Below are positions 43,976-54,241 of a stretch of 64,000 bases of DNA, one piece after another. The stretch's first letter is position 1. The number at the start of each line of letters is the position of its first letter. Origin of the DNA: Hysterangium stoloniferum (lineage: Eukaryota > Basidiomycota > Agaricomycetes > Hysterangiales > Hysterangiaceae); contig WHVD01000263.1 of the NCBI GenBank assembly GCA_015178975.1, forward strand, positions 22,148-86,147. Reading direction: 5' to 3'. Below the pieces are notes generated by a model, which saw nothing but the letters and a program-made list of their open reading frames with translations, was not told the DNA's origin and searched no databases. Position numbers and translations under genes: made by a program.

Positions 43976-46900
43976 CTATGCTAGTCCCAGAAGTTTTCGT
44001 AAGTATTCTACCTTTGGCTTAGCCAATGGTTTTGTCAATAAATCAGCAGGCATCTCTGAAGTAGGGAGATGAACAACTTTGATCTTCCCACTATCAACTT
44101 CCTGCATTAACCAATATGTTCTCAAATCCAGATGCTTCATACGGCCATGATGTTCAGGATCTCTGGCAACTGCAATAGAAGATTGGTTGTCAAGATACAA
44201 AGTGGATGCAGTCTTTTGAGGATATCCCAATTCCTCAAATAAGTTTCGCAACCATAGCACTTCCTGACCAGCTGACACTGCTGCAATATACTCTGCTTCA
44301 GTAGTAGAGAGAGTTACAATAGTCTGGAGTTTGCTCTGCCAGCTAATGGCTCCAGTACCCATCTTAACCACATATGCACCAGTAGATTTTCCAGTTGACT
44401 TATCACCTCCATGGTCAGCATCTGAATAAGACACAAACAATTCCCTGTCATTACTAGGGCCAAAGGTCAAACCCAAGTCAAGGGTGCCTTTGAGATATCG
44501 AAAGAGATGTTGTACTGCTAGCCAATGAGCCTTTCCTGGATTGTGATTAAATCTGGCTAATACTCCAACAGTATAGGCAATGTCTGGACGAGTGGCAACA
44601 GCCAAATACATAAGAGAACCAACAGCATGCATGTATAGAATGTCCTTCATGTATGCAATCTCTTCAGGAGACACTGGAGCCTGATCTTTACTCAATTTTG
44701 AGTTAGGTATCATAGGTGTACCAATGGGATTGCAGTCAGCAAGACCATAACGCTGTAACATGTCCAAGATGTATTGACGCTGTGATAGAGTAATAGTACG
44801 CTTTGTCCTGTCTCTTTCAATGCCAACACCTAACAAGTAAGAAGTAGGACCAAGATCATGCAATTTGAAGTGGCTCTTTAGATCATCTTTGAGCTTTTTG
44901 ATAGCCTCCTTGGATTTAGATGCAATAGTCATGTCATCTACAAATACTGGTATAATGACTTTGACATCACCCTTTTGGAAGACCCAAATGCTATGATCGC
45001 ATAGCACTTGTTTGAAACCCAAACTGAGCAGGACAGCATTCAACTTCTTGTGCCAGATACGAGGTGACTGGTGTAAACCATATAGTCCTTTCAGAAGAAG
45101 TAAGAACTCATCACGAGCACCTTGGTGAAAACCTTCAGGCTGCTGCAAGTATACTTCCTCTTCAAGTTCACCATTCAAGAATGCAGAGGAGATATCTACA
45201 CTCTCAAGTTCCATGTCCTCCAGTGCAGCCAATGCTAGGACAGCACGCAAAGTGGCCCATTTGGCAGTAGGAGCAAAGGTATCAGTGAAGTCAAATCCTG
45301 GTCGTTGTGCATAGCCTTTTGCAACAAGACGAGCTTTGAACTTGTCAATTGACCCATCCTTCTTACGCTTGATCACAAACACCCAACGAGAGCCAATAGC
45401 TTTACGACCCTCAGGTAGTTTAGCAAGGCGAAAAGTGCCATTTTCAAGCAGGGATTGCATTTCTGCATATGCAGCGTCATACCACTTGTCAGCATCAGGA
45501 CTTTGTAAGGCCTCTTTGAGAGTTCTCGGTGCATCATCATGAGCACTGGCCTTGTAGGCAAACTCAAAGGCTTCATCCACACCAATGTAAAGATCTCCCT
45601 CACTGGCAGCTAGGGCTTCTTCCTCAGACTCAACTGGAGGAGGAGAATGTAGTGGAGAATCCTCTGCCTCATCACTGGACTCAACTACAGGAGTAGATTC
45701 TCTATAGTTGTGGATGTGAGCAGGGTCAACTTGCCAGAAACGCTTAGGAGGAACTCTGTTTCTGGGTGGATTGCGACGTGGTTGAGGAGGAGGACTCGGT
45801 GAACGTTCAGAACGTTCAGAATTAGAATCAGAGTTGGAACTAGGACCAGGAGGCAAAGCATTATTCTGACCATCTCCCACTGGATTTGGTTCCTGTGGAG
45901 CTCCCATCTGATTAGGCTGGGCTCCCACCTGAATAGACCTAGAGGGTCCAGGAATAAACAAATCAATAAATTGTGGAGTATCAGGAAGAACATCAGGAGC
46001 AGTAGGAGTAGAAGGTATGGCAGGTTTAGACAAGCCTGGTAAGACTCTCTCATCAAAGACAGCATTATTACTGATAATAGTCTTCTTAGTCAAGGGATTG
46101 TAAAACATCCAACCCTTATAATCTGGAGGATATCCAATAAAGACACATTTCTGTGTATGAGAGCCAAGTCCAATACGTTGATCCTTCTGTACATGCACAT
46201 AAGCAGTACAGCCAAATACCCTAAGATGTGATACTTCTGGTTTCCTACTATGCCAAACAGTATAAGGCACAGAATGCTTAAGAGCAGTGGTAGGTGAGCA
46301 GTTGCGCACATGAGTAATGGCAATGACAGCATGTCCCCAGAATGAGGGAGGGAGGTGGGATTCAGCCATAATTGAAGTAGCCCCTTCTTCCAATGTTCTG
46401 TTGAAGCGTTCAGCAACCCCATTCTGATGTGGTTCATTCCGCACAGTATGCTGCCGGCTGATGCCAGCAGTGGAAAGGAAGGTATCAAACTCCTTAGACA
46501 TATATTCTCCACCCTTGTCATCTCTGAATATCTTGATCTTCTGACCAAGCAAGTTCTCCACTTTAGCCTTATATTGCTTAAATGCCTGAAAGGCATCACT
46601 CTTATTTTTGAGTAATGCAATTGAAGCATAGCGTGAGGCATCATCAATGAAAGTGATCCAGTAGCGAAACCCTTCCACAGTTTGTGTAGGCAAGGGACCA
46701 TGAACATCACTGTGAATGAGTGCAAGTGGTTTAGTATAGCGTGTTGTTGCTATTTTATTAATCACTCTGTTCTGTTTTCCAGCCAAACAAGGTTCACAAA
46801 TAGGATCAGGAGACGTGTGAGAGTCAATCTTTATCCCACCAACCAAATCACCTTTGAGGAGCTTCTGGATATCGGCATGATTGAGATGATTAAAGCGACG

Positions 46901-48049
46901 ATGCCAAAGTGTGGAGTCCAAGGGACAGGTTGTAACAAGACCTGCATAATCCGTCATAGGTACCGTCATTCCATCCAAATAGGCCTGGTTATGTTCATTG
47001 ACTGTGGCAGTGAAATGCAAGACCTTTCTCAAATAGAAAGACATGGTGGAATGAAAGATAGAGACACGGAAATTCTTCGGGGTATAACTTGAAAACCAAT
47101 GACGATGGGGAGTCATGTGTGAAGAAGCACCTGTGTCAGCAGTCCAGTCAGAACTAGCATTGACAAGGAGAGCACAAGATGGATCGGTAGAGTCAGGGAT
47201 AGAAACACTTGCATTTCCAGCACTCTCTGGTTTCTTCTCCTCTGATACCTTGTCAGACGCATTAGCTTTGTCAGCCTTAGCAGTCTTTCTTTCTTTATAC
47301 TCCTTTTTCTTCTGCTCAACTTTGGCCTTTGCCTGTTTCTGTGCATTTGCATACTCGTAACAATTGTCTTGGGTGTGGGTGGAACCATTGCAGAATGTGC
47401 AAGGAACTTTACCAGAAGTGTTGGAAGTCTTTGACACAATTTTGTTCGCCATCTCTAAACTTCTGGCAGACTGCAAACTCTCTTGTGATGCAAAGTGAGT
47501 TTTGACATCAGAGAATGTGATAGCAGTATTCATCATTAAAGATGAAGTCCACACAGAGTCAGATTCAGGCAGAGAACGAAGTAAAGTGAGAGCAGCAAGC
47601 TCATCATCCAGCATGGCAAGAGTGTACCCCTTTGGACGCAAGTTCTGGACACGTGCACAAACCTTGTCAACACAACTCATTAATGAAGTTAGAGATTCAT
47701 CAGGTTCCTTCCGAATATTAAAGAGGTCATTGTAGGCACTAAAACGAACTGCAGGGAGTTGTTTATTATGTGCCTTGTCAATTTTAGACCACATATCATC
47801 AGGACCATCATCAATGTCAACATGGGTGCGCTGTGTAGGTCCAAGAGAGCGCCATATGATACCAGCTGCTTTATTGGAGCGCTCCAACCAGGCAGACTGT
47901 AAACTAGTCTCACTAGGTTGTTTTTCTTTGCCAGTGGCAATAGAGAGACAGTTCTCCATACGCAAAAGACCAATTACGTCATGTCTCCAATCCTCATAAT
48001 TATTCTCTCCCAATATGACACTACGTTTGTAAGTATCACTGGATGCCAT
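43976..48049 (-). CDS. Copia B gag-pol polyprotein, 1357 aa
   Basis: Domains in order: gag (residues 1-220, NNYEDWRHDVIGLL, typical copia gag); zinc knuckle CTFCNGSTHTQDNC at about 219; protease DTGASSHMTP at about 307; integrase zinc region WHRRFNHLNHADI with CEPCLAGKQ at about 385-425; catalytic core HSDVHGPLP, RDDKGGEYMS and GVAERFNRTLEEG; RT with WVFVIKRKKDGS, DISSAFLNGELEEE and PVFVDDMTIASK; RNase H with YSDADHGGD and STTEAEYIAA. The start at 48049 is the first ATG after the PBS. After DTGASSHM the usual 60-70 residue stretch leading to the second half of the protease is missing (SSYTPKNFRVSIFHS joins MSFYLRKV), in frame. That should inactivate the protease, or it could be an intron or a database-style shorter variant. 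All RT and integrase catalytic residues look intact. Confidence 0.95.
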   Translation of the reverse strand: MASSDTYKRSVILGENNYEDWRHDVIGLLRMENCLSIATGKEKQPSETSLQSAWLERSNKAAGIIWRSLGPTQRTHVDIDDGPDDMWSKIDKAHNKQLPAVRFSAYNDLFNIRKEPDESLTSLMSCVDKVCARVQNLRPKGYTLAMLDDELAALTLLRSLPESDSVWTSSLMMNTAITFSDVKTHFASQESLQSARSLEMANKIVSKTSNTSGKVPCTFCNGSTHTQDNCYEYANAQKQAKAKVEQKKKEYKERKTAKADKANASDKVSEEKKPESAGNASVSIPDSTDPSCALLVNASSDWTADTGASSHMTPHRHWFSSYTPKNFRVSIFHSTMSFYLRKVLHFTATVNEHNQAYLDGMTVPMTDYAGLVTTCPLDSTLWHRRFNHLNHADIQKLLKGDLVGGIKIDSHTSPDPICEPCLAGKQNRVINKIATTRYTKPLALIHSDVHGPLPTQTVEGFRYWITFIDDASRYASIALLKNKSDAFQAFKQYKAKVENLLGQKIKIFRDDKGGEYMSKEFDTFLSTAGISRQHTVRNEPHQNGVAERFNRTLEEGATSIMAESHLPPSFWGHAVIAITHVRNCSPTTALKHSVPYTVWHSRKPEVSHLRVFGCTAYVHVQKDQRIGLGSHTQKCVFIGYPPDYKGWMFYNPLTKKTIISNNAVFDERVLPGLSKPAIPSTPTAPDVLPDTPQFIDLFIPGPSRSIQVGAQPNQMGAPQEPNPVGDGQNNALPPGPSSNSDSNSERSERSPSPPPQPRRNPPRNRVPPKRFWQVDPAHIHNYRESTPVVESSDEAEDSPLHSPPPVESEEEALAASEGDLYIGVDEAFEFAYKASAHDDAPRTLKEALQSPDADKWYDAAYAEMQSLLENGTFRLAKLPEGRKAIGSRWVFVIKRKKDGSIDKFKARLVAKGYAQRPGFDFTDTFAPTAKWATLRAVLALAALEDMELESVDISSAFLNGELEEEVYLQQPEGFHQGARDEFLLLLKGLYGLHQSPRIWHKKLNAVLLSLGFKQVLCDHSIWVFQKGDVKVIIPVFVDDMTIASKSKEAIKKLKDDLKSHFKLHDLGPTSYLLGVGIERDRTKRTITLSQRQYILDMLQRYGLADCNPIGTPMIPNSKLSKDQAPVSPEEIAYMKDILYMHAVGSLMYLAVATRPDIAYTVGVLARFNHNPGKAHWLAVQHLFRYLKGTLDLGLTFGPSNDRELFVSYSDADHGGDKSTGKSTGAYVVKMGTGAISWQSKLQTIVTLSTTEAEYIAAVSAGQEVLWLRNLFEELGYPQKTASTLYLDNQSSIAVARDPEHHGRMKHLDLRTYWLMQEVDSGKIKVVHLPTSEMPADLLTKPLAKPKVEYLRKLLGLA

Positions 48050-48640
48050 GACACGTCAATATCCACCAAGAATTTAACTTAAAAAGAACTAAGTAATTGG
48101 ACTCGCAGTTGTAACACCGCCTTGCTCAACAGGGTTACCGTGATATTGCAAGGAAGGTAAAAACAAAGGCCCACTGAAGAGCACAATGCCAACAGTTCAA
48201 GTTCAATGTATCTAAAAGACCGTGTTAAAAAGGGAAAATGACGTGGCACAGACCCAGATGATACTGTGAAGTGCTTGAGGTGTGAGGGAAGAGTGTGACT
48301 GGAGAGAGAGGTGACAGGGTGTGACAGGGTGAGTCACAAGGGTGATAAAAATGAAGTTGCCCAAAAAAAGGGAAATTGAGCGACGACAAGCGATTTGGAT
48401 CGTGGGAATATATTTCCTTTTATGGAAACGGGCGCCTAAATGGGCGAAAAATGCGCACAATCACAGGTGTGAGATGTGAGTCCAAAAAGCGACCAAATCA
48501 GGCTAAAATCCAAGGAGATATAACCAAAATAAAATCCAAACGCAATGTAGAGTGTTTTGGACAAGTAGAAGTTGTCAGAAAAGATGTGCAAAGTGATGGA
48601 TTGCGCAGATGACAACTGGATGTACCGGTTTAGAAGCCGG

Positions 48641-48651
48641 GGCCCATAACC
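48641..48651 (-). promoter_or_regulatory. Copia B primer binding site
   Basis: GGTTATGGGCC on the minus strand, directly beside the 5' LTR; it complements the anticodon loop of initiator tRNA-Met (half-tRNA priming). Confidence 0.8.
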
Positions 48652-48956
48652 TGTTGAAACAGTTGAATAACTCTTGACAAACACCCTGTGAGTGTGAGGA
48701 AAGTAAACACTAAATGTATTCAACTGTGAAATAACTACATACCTGTGAGTGTGAGGAAAGTAAACACTAAGGAGACTTTCCCACACCCACAGCGGAGTAT
48801 ACTACAGGGTGCTTACCTAAGCACCTACACATCAGTTACCTTACTAGGTAACTCACTCAATACTGCACCTACAGTGCTGGGAAAAATACTACAAATATCA
48901 GAAAAATATAGGGAACATCATAGACTATGTAAGAGCTGTAATATCATACTCTAACA
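48652..48956 (-). repeat. Copia B 5' LTR
   Basis: 305 bp, partner of 43650-43954 with one difference. It is followed outward by the GAAAG duplication. Confidence 0.95.
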
Positions 48957-49233
48957 GAAAGCACCCCGGGCCCTCCATGGGCATGGACATTGTGCCTTTG
49001 CCTCCATCTGTTGTCCGAGCCACTGGTGTGGATGCGAAAAACATACGGTTATGACGTAGCACCTGCTGATGACTCGATCCAGAGTACACTTAGGTAAGGT
49101 TCGCTGTCGAGACAGTACTACTACCCAAATTTTTTGAAAATTATACATTTGCAAGATAGAAGCTACATTCCTGGCGCGTTTGATGAAAGCTTGAGCTTCA
49201 GGTTAGTCATCTTTGATTGCTTGTTCCACAATT

Positions 49234-49464
49234 TGTTGAAAAAGGAAATCTTATAGCGTAGTAGATGTGTAGAATATGATCGTATAATCGACTACCCTAC
49301 TATACAGTAATAACGTCGTTTATATATACATTTTCTCGACTACACAGGCGCCGGGGGAGTCGGGGTGATATGACCGAGAATAAGTAACGGAAAAAAACTT
49401 CTCGGGTCATATTACCCCCCTTGATCGGTAGAAGTAGCAACGGTGTTTTCTTCACCTTCCAACA
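49234..49464 (-). repeat. Copia C 3' LTR
   Basis: In element orientation begins TGTTGGAAGG and ends TTTTTCAACA. It contains an inverted pair around gacccgagaagtt and ctcggtcatat that could fold. Identical to the partner at 54006-54236. Confidence 0.95.
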
Positions 49465-49496
49465 CTCCTCCTCACCGATGCTTTTCCACTGCTGTC

Positions 49497-52400
49497 CTAA
49501 TATAGACCAAGCTTTTTTCGCAGTTGTATGAATTGTGGGCCTTCCAGTGCCTTCATGAATATGTTGGCTACATTTTCTTTCGTATGAATATACTTCAGTG
49601 CCAACTCGTTTGATCCAGTACGTTCCCGAAGAAAATGGTACTTGATATCGATATGTTTGACTCGATCATGTAGTAGTGGATCTTCTGAGAGGCATATGGC
49701 CACATTATTGTCACAGTGGATCGTAGTGGGACCATTCATGGCTATATTGACGCCTTCTAGTAATGTTCGTAGCCATGCATTTTCCTTTGCTGCTGAGAAG
49801 GCGGCTATATATTCTGCTTCGCATGAAGATGCAGCCACTGTTTTTTGTTTTTTGGCGGACCAAGACAATACACCTGAACCTAAAGAAAACGCGAACCCCC
49901 CCACACTGCGACGTGTATCGGGGCAATTGGCCCAGTCAGAATCACTGTACCCAAAAAGAGTAAGGGGATTGGGGCCACCGAGGTGGAGTTGCAGGTCCCG
50001 GGTACCTTTGAGATATCGGACGACACAAACAGCGGCATTCCAATGTATGAAGGAATAGCAGTCGAGGAATTGGGAGAGTTGTTGAATGGCATAGGAGATG
50101 TCTGGGCATGTTGAGATGGCCAGGTAAAGAAGGGATCCGACAAGAGAACGATAGGGGAATTTAGTCAGTGATAACTTTTCATCTGGAGAGAGTGTGTGAT
50201 CTACGCGGCATAATTTGAGGCCTGGGGCCATGGGCACAGAGAGAGGGGTAGCACTACTCTGCCCAAATTGGGTGATTATTCGGTCAATGAGGGCCTTTTG
50301 GGAAAGCCGAACCTCATGTAGATGTCGATCCCGTTCCACAGCAATACCCACAATAAATTGTACTTCACCCATATCAGAGATAGTCCAAGCTTGTTTCAAT
50401 TGCACTTTGAAGGACTCGTTGGCGGTCTTGGTTGATGCTATAGATAGAAAATCGTCCACATGGACGGCAGCGATAACGATGCCCGAGTTGTCTATTCGGT
50501 AGTAGATGCAAGGTTCGCAAGGTAACTGGTGGAAACCCCAAGACAGCATGTGGTCATGCATGGTGCGGTTCCATATGCGGCCAGCTTGTTTCATCCCATA
50601 AAGTCCCCACACTAATTTCCACACCCAGTCTTCCTTACCCTCCTCCTCGAATCCTTCGGGTTGGAACATGTACTGTGTCTCCTCCTCAGGGAGAAGTCCA
50701 TACAGGAAAGCAGTTTTAATGTCGATTTGCTGTGCATCCCAACCTAGATGAGCTGCAATGTGGAGCAGTATACGCCAAGACTCCATGCGGGCTGTAGGGG
50801 ATGTAGTTTTGCTGTAGTCACGTCCATAGACTTGTTCAAAGCCCCGAAAGACAAGGCAGGTTTTCCGCCGGTAAACAGCACCATTAGCATCCCGTTTGAC
50901 ATGGAAGATGGGCTTTCCACGGTGAATTTTCTGGTCAGTTGGGACTTCTGATCATGGGACTAGAATAGACTTAAGAGAATCCAGTTCATCCTGGAAACTT
51001 TTACGCCAATCTGATCCATGAGTAGAAGACCGGGCCTCCTCCCAAGTTTGTGGATCAGGTTCAAAATCATCCAAGGGAGGGGCACTGTTCAAATCGGAGA
51101 TGGCTGCCAATATATCATCCTGATGGGAAGGAGGGGAAGTTGCAGTCGGTGTGGTAGGGGCGGGTGGGCCAGGAGCAGGGTCAGTCGGCTGATGGAGCTG
51201 TTGTATGTCTTGGCGACGCTGTTCCCGCTGTGACCAAACACGAACTGCACTGTCTAGGGACTGCTGGATGGCCTTTGTCAAACGTGAGGGATGATCCATG
51301 GGCTGCTGCAGCAGCCGTGTGGACCGGCGAACTGGGTCTGGCACTGGTATGGCTGGAGGAATGACAGCCTCCATATTGCCAGTATTCAGGTTGTCTGGGG
51401 GTATTATTTCACCTGTTGGGATGATGTCATCTGAAGGCTCAAGGTGTGGTATTTGTGGTAACATAGGAATAGATGGAGATGGTAGCGCCAATGAGGGAGT
51501 GGTGGATTCATTGATGGTTGGAGGTTGAACCCCCCCTTCATGGCTCTCAATGAACCTAACGTGAAAGGAGAGTAAGATCTGCTGTGACCTACGGTTATAG
51601 CAACGGTAGCTCTTGGATTCAGAGTCATAGCCCAGTAGTACGCATTCCACAGAGCGTTCGTATATTTTAGGATTGTGTTTGTTAAGGATTAGGACAAATG
51701 CACGACACCCAATTTCCCGCAGATGGGTGAGATTTGGTGGTCGCCCATTCCATATCTCCCAAGGGGTTTTTCCCTGTAAGGCCTTAGATGTGGTTCGGAC
51801 ATGTAAGTATGCAGATGTGCGATAAAATTCATCCCAAAATTGGGGGGGCAAACCTGCATAAATACGCATGCTCCGTGCCTTTCCCATTAGTGTACAATGT
51901 ATACGTTCGACTCTCCCTATATGAGCAGAGGTGTAGGGTGCAGTAAATTCTTGAGAGGATCCTCGTGACAACAGCCAATCCCGCATTTGGGCACTCCTCA
52001 ACTCCCCATTATCTGTCCTGTAAGTGCCCACACGGATGCCAATTTCAACTTCACGGGCCAGCTCCCAAGCCTGCAAAGTGGGGAAAGCATCACTCTTGTG
52101 CTTCAATGGGTAACTCCATATATAGTTCGAAAAATCATCCACAATGTTCATTACATATAGGGCTCCTGAATGCGATGCCACATCATTGGGTCCTGCCAAA
52201 TCAACCCAAACCTTTCCAAGCTTTCTATCCGACTTATGCCCTTCACCTGATAGTCGTGCTTTGGGAACGGTTGACCGTGTCTGTTTACCCAAGATACAGG
52301 CATCACACTTTGGAATGGCATGATGGGGGTTGGCTGGCGTACCTTTTATGGTACCAGCATGGATCATGTCCACGACTGATTGATAGTTTGCATGGCCAAG

Positions 52401-53219
52401 TCGGCGGTGCCAGGTCGTAAGGTCAGGAGAACCATGGGCATGGAAGGCAGTGTCATTCATGGGGGAAGAATCAGGATGGATGGAGAGAGAGTATAGGTTT
52501 TTTTTGGGTAGCAGTGTTCCTGTCACAATGGTGTCACCGGTAATATTGGTCAACACTTTGATTCGTTAAAGTGGGCAGTAATTTTTGATTCCTTTGCGAG
52601 ACAGTGAACAGAGACAAGGCGAACATTAGCATCTGGGATGTGTAGCACATTAAATAAGTCCAGGTAGGTCCCCCCCTTTTGTATGTAGCCGAATGTCCCC
52701 GATACCAGTCGCAGTGACAGAAAACCCTCCCAGCCCTCTTACAGTTCGATTGGGAATTGGCCGAATGGATGAAAAATCGCTGCTGTAAGGGGAGATGTGA
52801 CTGCTAGCACCAGTGTCAAGCCAGAAAGGACATGTGCCTGGTGTGTGAGTCGTGGAGGGGGTGAGGTACGATTGGTCATCTTCAAAAGCCATCCATCCAT
52901 CATATTCAATAGCGTCCTGTGGGACAGAAGGCAGGGGAATGGCAATACTGGCAAAGGAGGGGTCTGATGGTGGTGGTTTATCCATATATGCAACATATAC
53001 ATTACCATCTGCCCCCTTTATATTGACTGTATATTTTTTGGTTTCTGGTGAGGCCTCCCGCTTTTTTCTTCGAGCATCATCGTCCCTCTTCCTAGCCACT
53101 CGTGATTCCTCTAGTGACTTCCCAGCCATCCCCCCTTTGTCCGATATGCAATACGAGGCAGAATGGCCCGGTTTCTTGCAATTGGAACACGTTGGGTAAT
53201 GTCTCGGCTGTGAGGCCAC
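49497..53219 (-). pseudogene. Copia C zinc knuckle, protease, integrase, RT and RNase H
   Basis: From right to left: CX2CX4HX4C knuckle (CSNCKKPGHSASYC, near 53190); protease DTGASSHISP (near 52815); a frameshift at the G tract near 52675; a second break near 52557 where a Cys-Trp-Leu-Thr reading in element A has lost about four bases; integrase WHRRLGHANYQS with CDACILGKQ, WVDLAGPNDV, YRTDNGELRS and GRVERIHCTLMG; a TGA stop at 50952-50954 (CGA expected); RT IDIKTAFLYG and AVHVDDFLSIAST (near 50460); RNase H SSCEAEYIAAFSA (near 49815); and the end at 49497. Catalytic residues are otherwise conserved. Confidence 0.92.
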
Positions 53220-53300
53220 AAGCGCAATCGCATCACTGGCAGCAGTGCGCCTGGAGTCTGCCTCAAGAATTTGTTGTTCACTTTCGAGGAGGGTCAGGAT

Positions 53301-53930
53301 TCAGGCATAAGAGTAGGGTGCGGATTTGGTGGATTCGGAGAGATCGCGGGTGATAAGGGACCGGAGGTGCGGGAATGTGGTAAGAGAGTTGAGGATGGCA
53401 ATGCATGTGAGCAAGTCCTGAGTGAGGTCCCCCATTTCAAAAGCACGGTGGATTGCAGCACGAATCGCAGCAGCAGTGATGGGTAACGGGGTGTCCTTTG
53501 TGCACTCTGTAGTGAGTGCATCCTGAATGAGTTGGACTTGTTGTATGGGACCTTCGTTGCGGTGCCGGGACAACAGTGCAGTCCAACAGGCCTGTGCCCC
53601 ATGGATGGGTTCAGCAAAATCCCACTCATCTTTGGATAAAGTGGACAGGATAATGGCATGGGAGAGGGCATCATTTGAGGCCCAGTTGTCCAACGCAATG
53701 ACTTCCAAAGGGTCAGGTTTTCTGGCAGTGCCCAGGGCATAAGCGAGGAGGCCAGTAATGGTAAGGTAATGTTTAGCATGACGGTACCACTCTTTATAAT
53801 TACCAATATTTTTGTCTAGCTTGGCCTCGGTATATGTCAATGACGTCCGGAGAAGCGGGACAGATGGTGTGGATGTCATGAACAGGCGACTCCCGCCCTC
53901 TGATACTTTGTCTGTGGGGATAGTAGCCAT
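53301..53930 (-). pseudogene. Copia C gag
   Basis: Starts at the ATG at 53930, 75 bases after the 5' LTR, and reads a copia-type gag (KLDKNIGNYKEWYRHAKHYL, DNWASNDALSHAII, AQACWTALLSRH). TGA at 53301-53303 interrupts it where continued reading (ILTLLESEQQ) runs into the zinc knuckle, so the stop is again best explained as CGA to TGA. This gag is the part that element A lacks. Confidence 0.85.
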
Positions 53931-53994
53931 AGAACAAATGAAAAAAAAACGCTGTGAAAAATAAATAGAGATTTCCTTTTTTTTTAAAAGAATA

Positions 53995-54005
53995 GGCCCA
54001 TAACC
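53995..54005 (-). promoter_or_regulatory. Copia C primer binding site
   Basis: GGTTATGGGCC on the minus strand next to the 5' LTR, the same as in elements A and B. Confidence 0.8.
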
Positions 54006-54236
54006 TGTTGAAAAAGGAAATCTTATAGCGTAGTAGATGTGTAGAATATGATCGTATAATCGACTACCCTACTATACAGTAATAACGTCGTTTATATATA
54101 CATTTTCTCGACTACACAGGCGCCGGGGGAGTCGGGGTGATATGACCGAGAATAAGTAACGGAAAAAAACTTCTCGGGTCATATTACCCCCCTTGATCGG
54201 TAGAAGTAGCAACGGTGTTTTCTTCACCTTCCAACA
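54006..54236 (-). repeat. Copia C 5' LTR
   Basis: 231 bp, identical to 49234-49464 as far as I can read. Followed outward by the CAATT duplication. Confidence 0.95.
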
Positions 54237-54241
54237 CAATT

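Larger units (their letters stand above)
43650..48956 (-). mobile_element. Ty1/copia element B, young and almost complete
   Basis: LTRs at 43650-43954 and 48652-48956 (305 bp each) with a single visible difference. Target duplication GAAAG at 43645-43649 and 48957-48961. Half-tRNA PBS next to the right LTR. One uninterrupted gag-pol frame on the minus strand. The only clear defect is a short protease. Confidence 0.96.
49234..54236 (-). mobile_element. Ty1/copia element C, identical LTRs, broken coding region
   Basis: LTRs at 49234-49464 and 54006-54236 (231 bp) look identical base for base. Target duplication CAATT at 49229-49233 and 54237-54241. Half-tRNA PBS at 53995-54005. Purine tract gaggaggag before the 3' LTR. 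Its proteins are close relatives of element A, but the LTRs differ in length and sequence. Coding is disabled at four or more sites. Confidence 0.96.
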
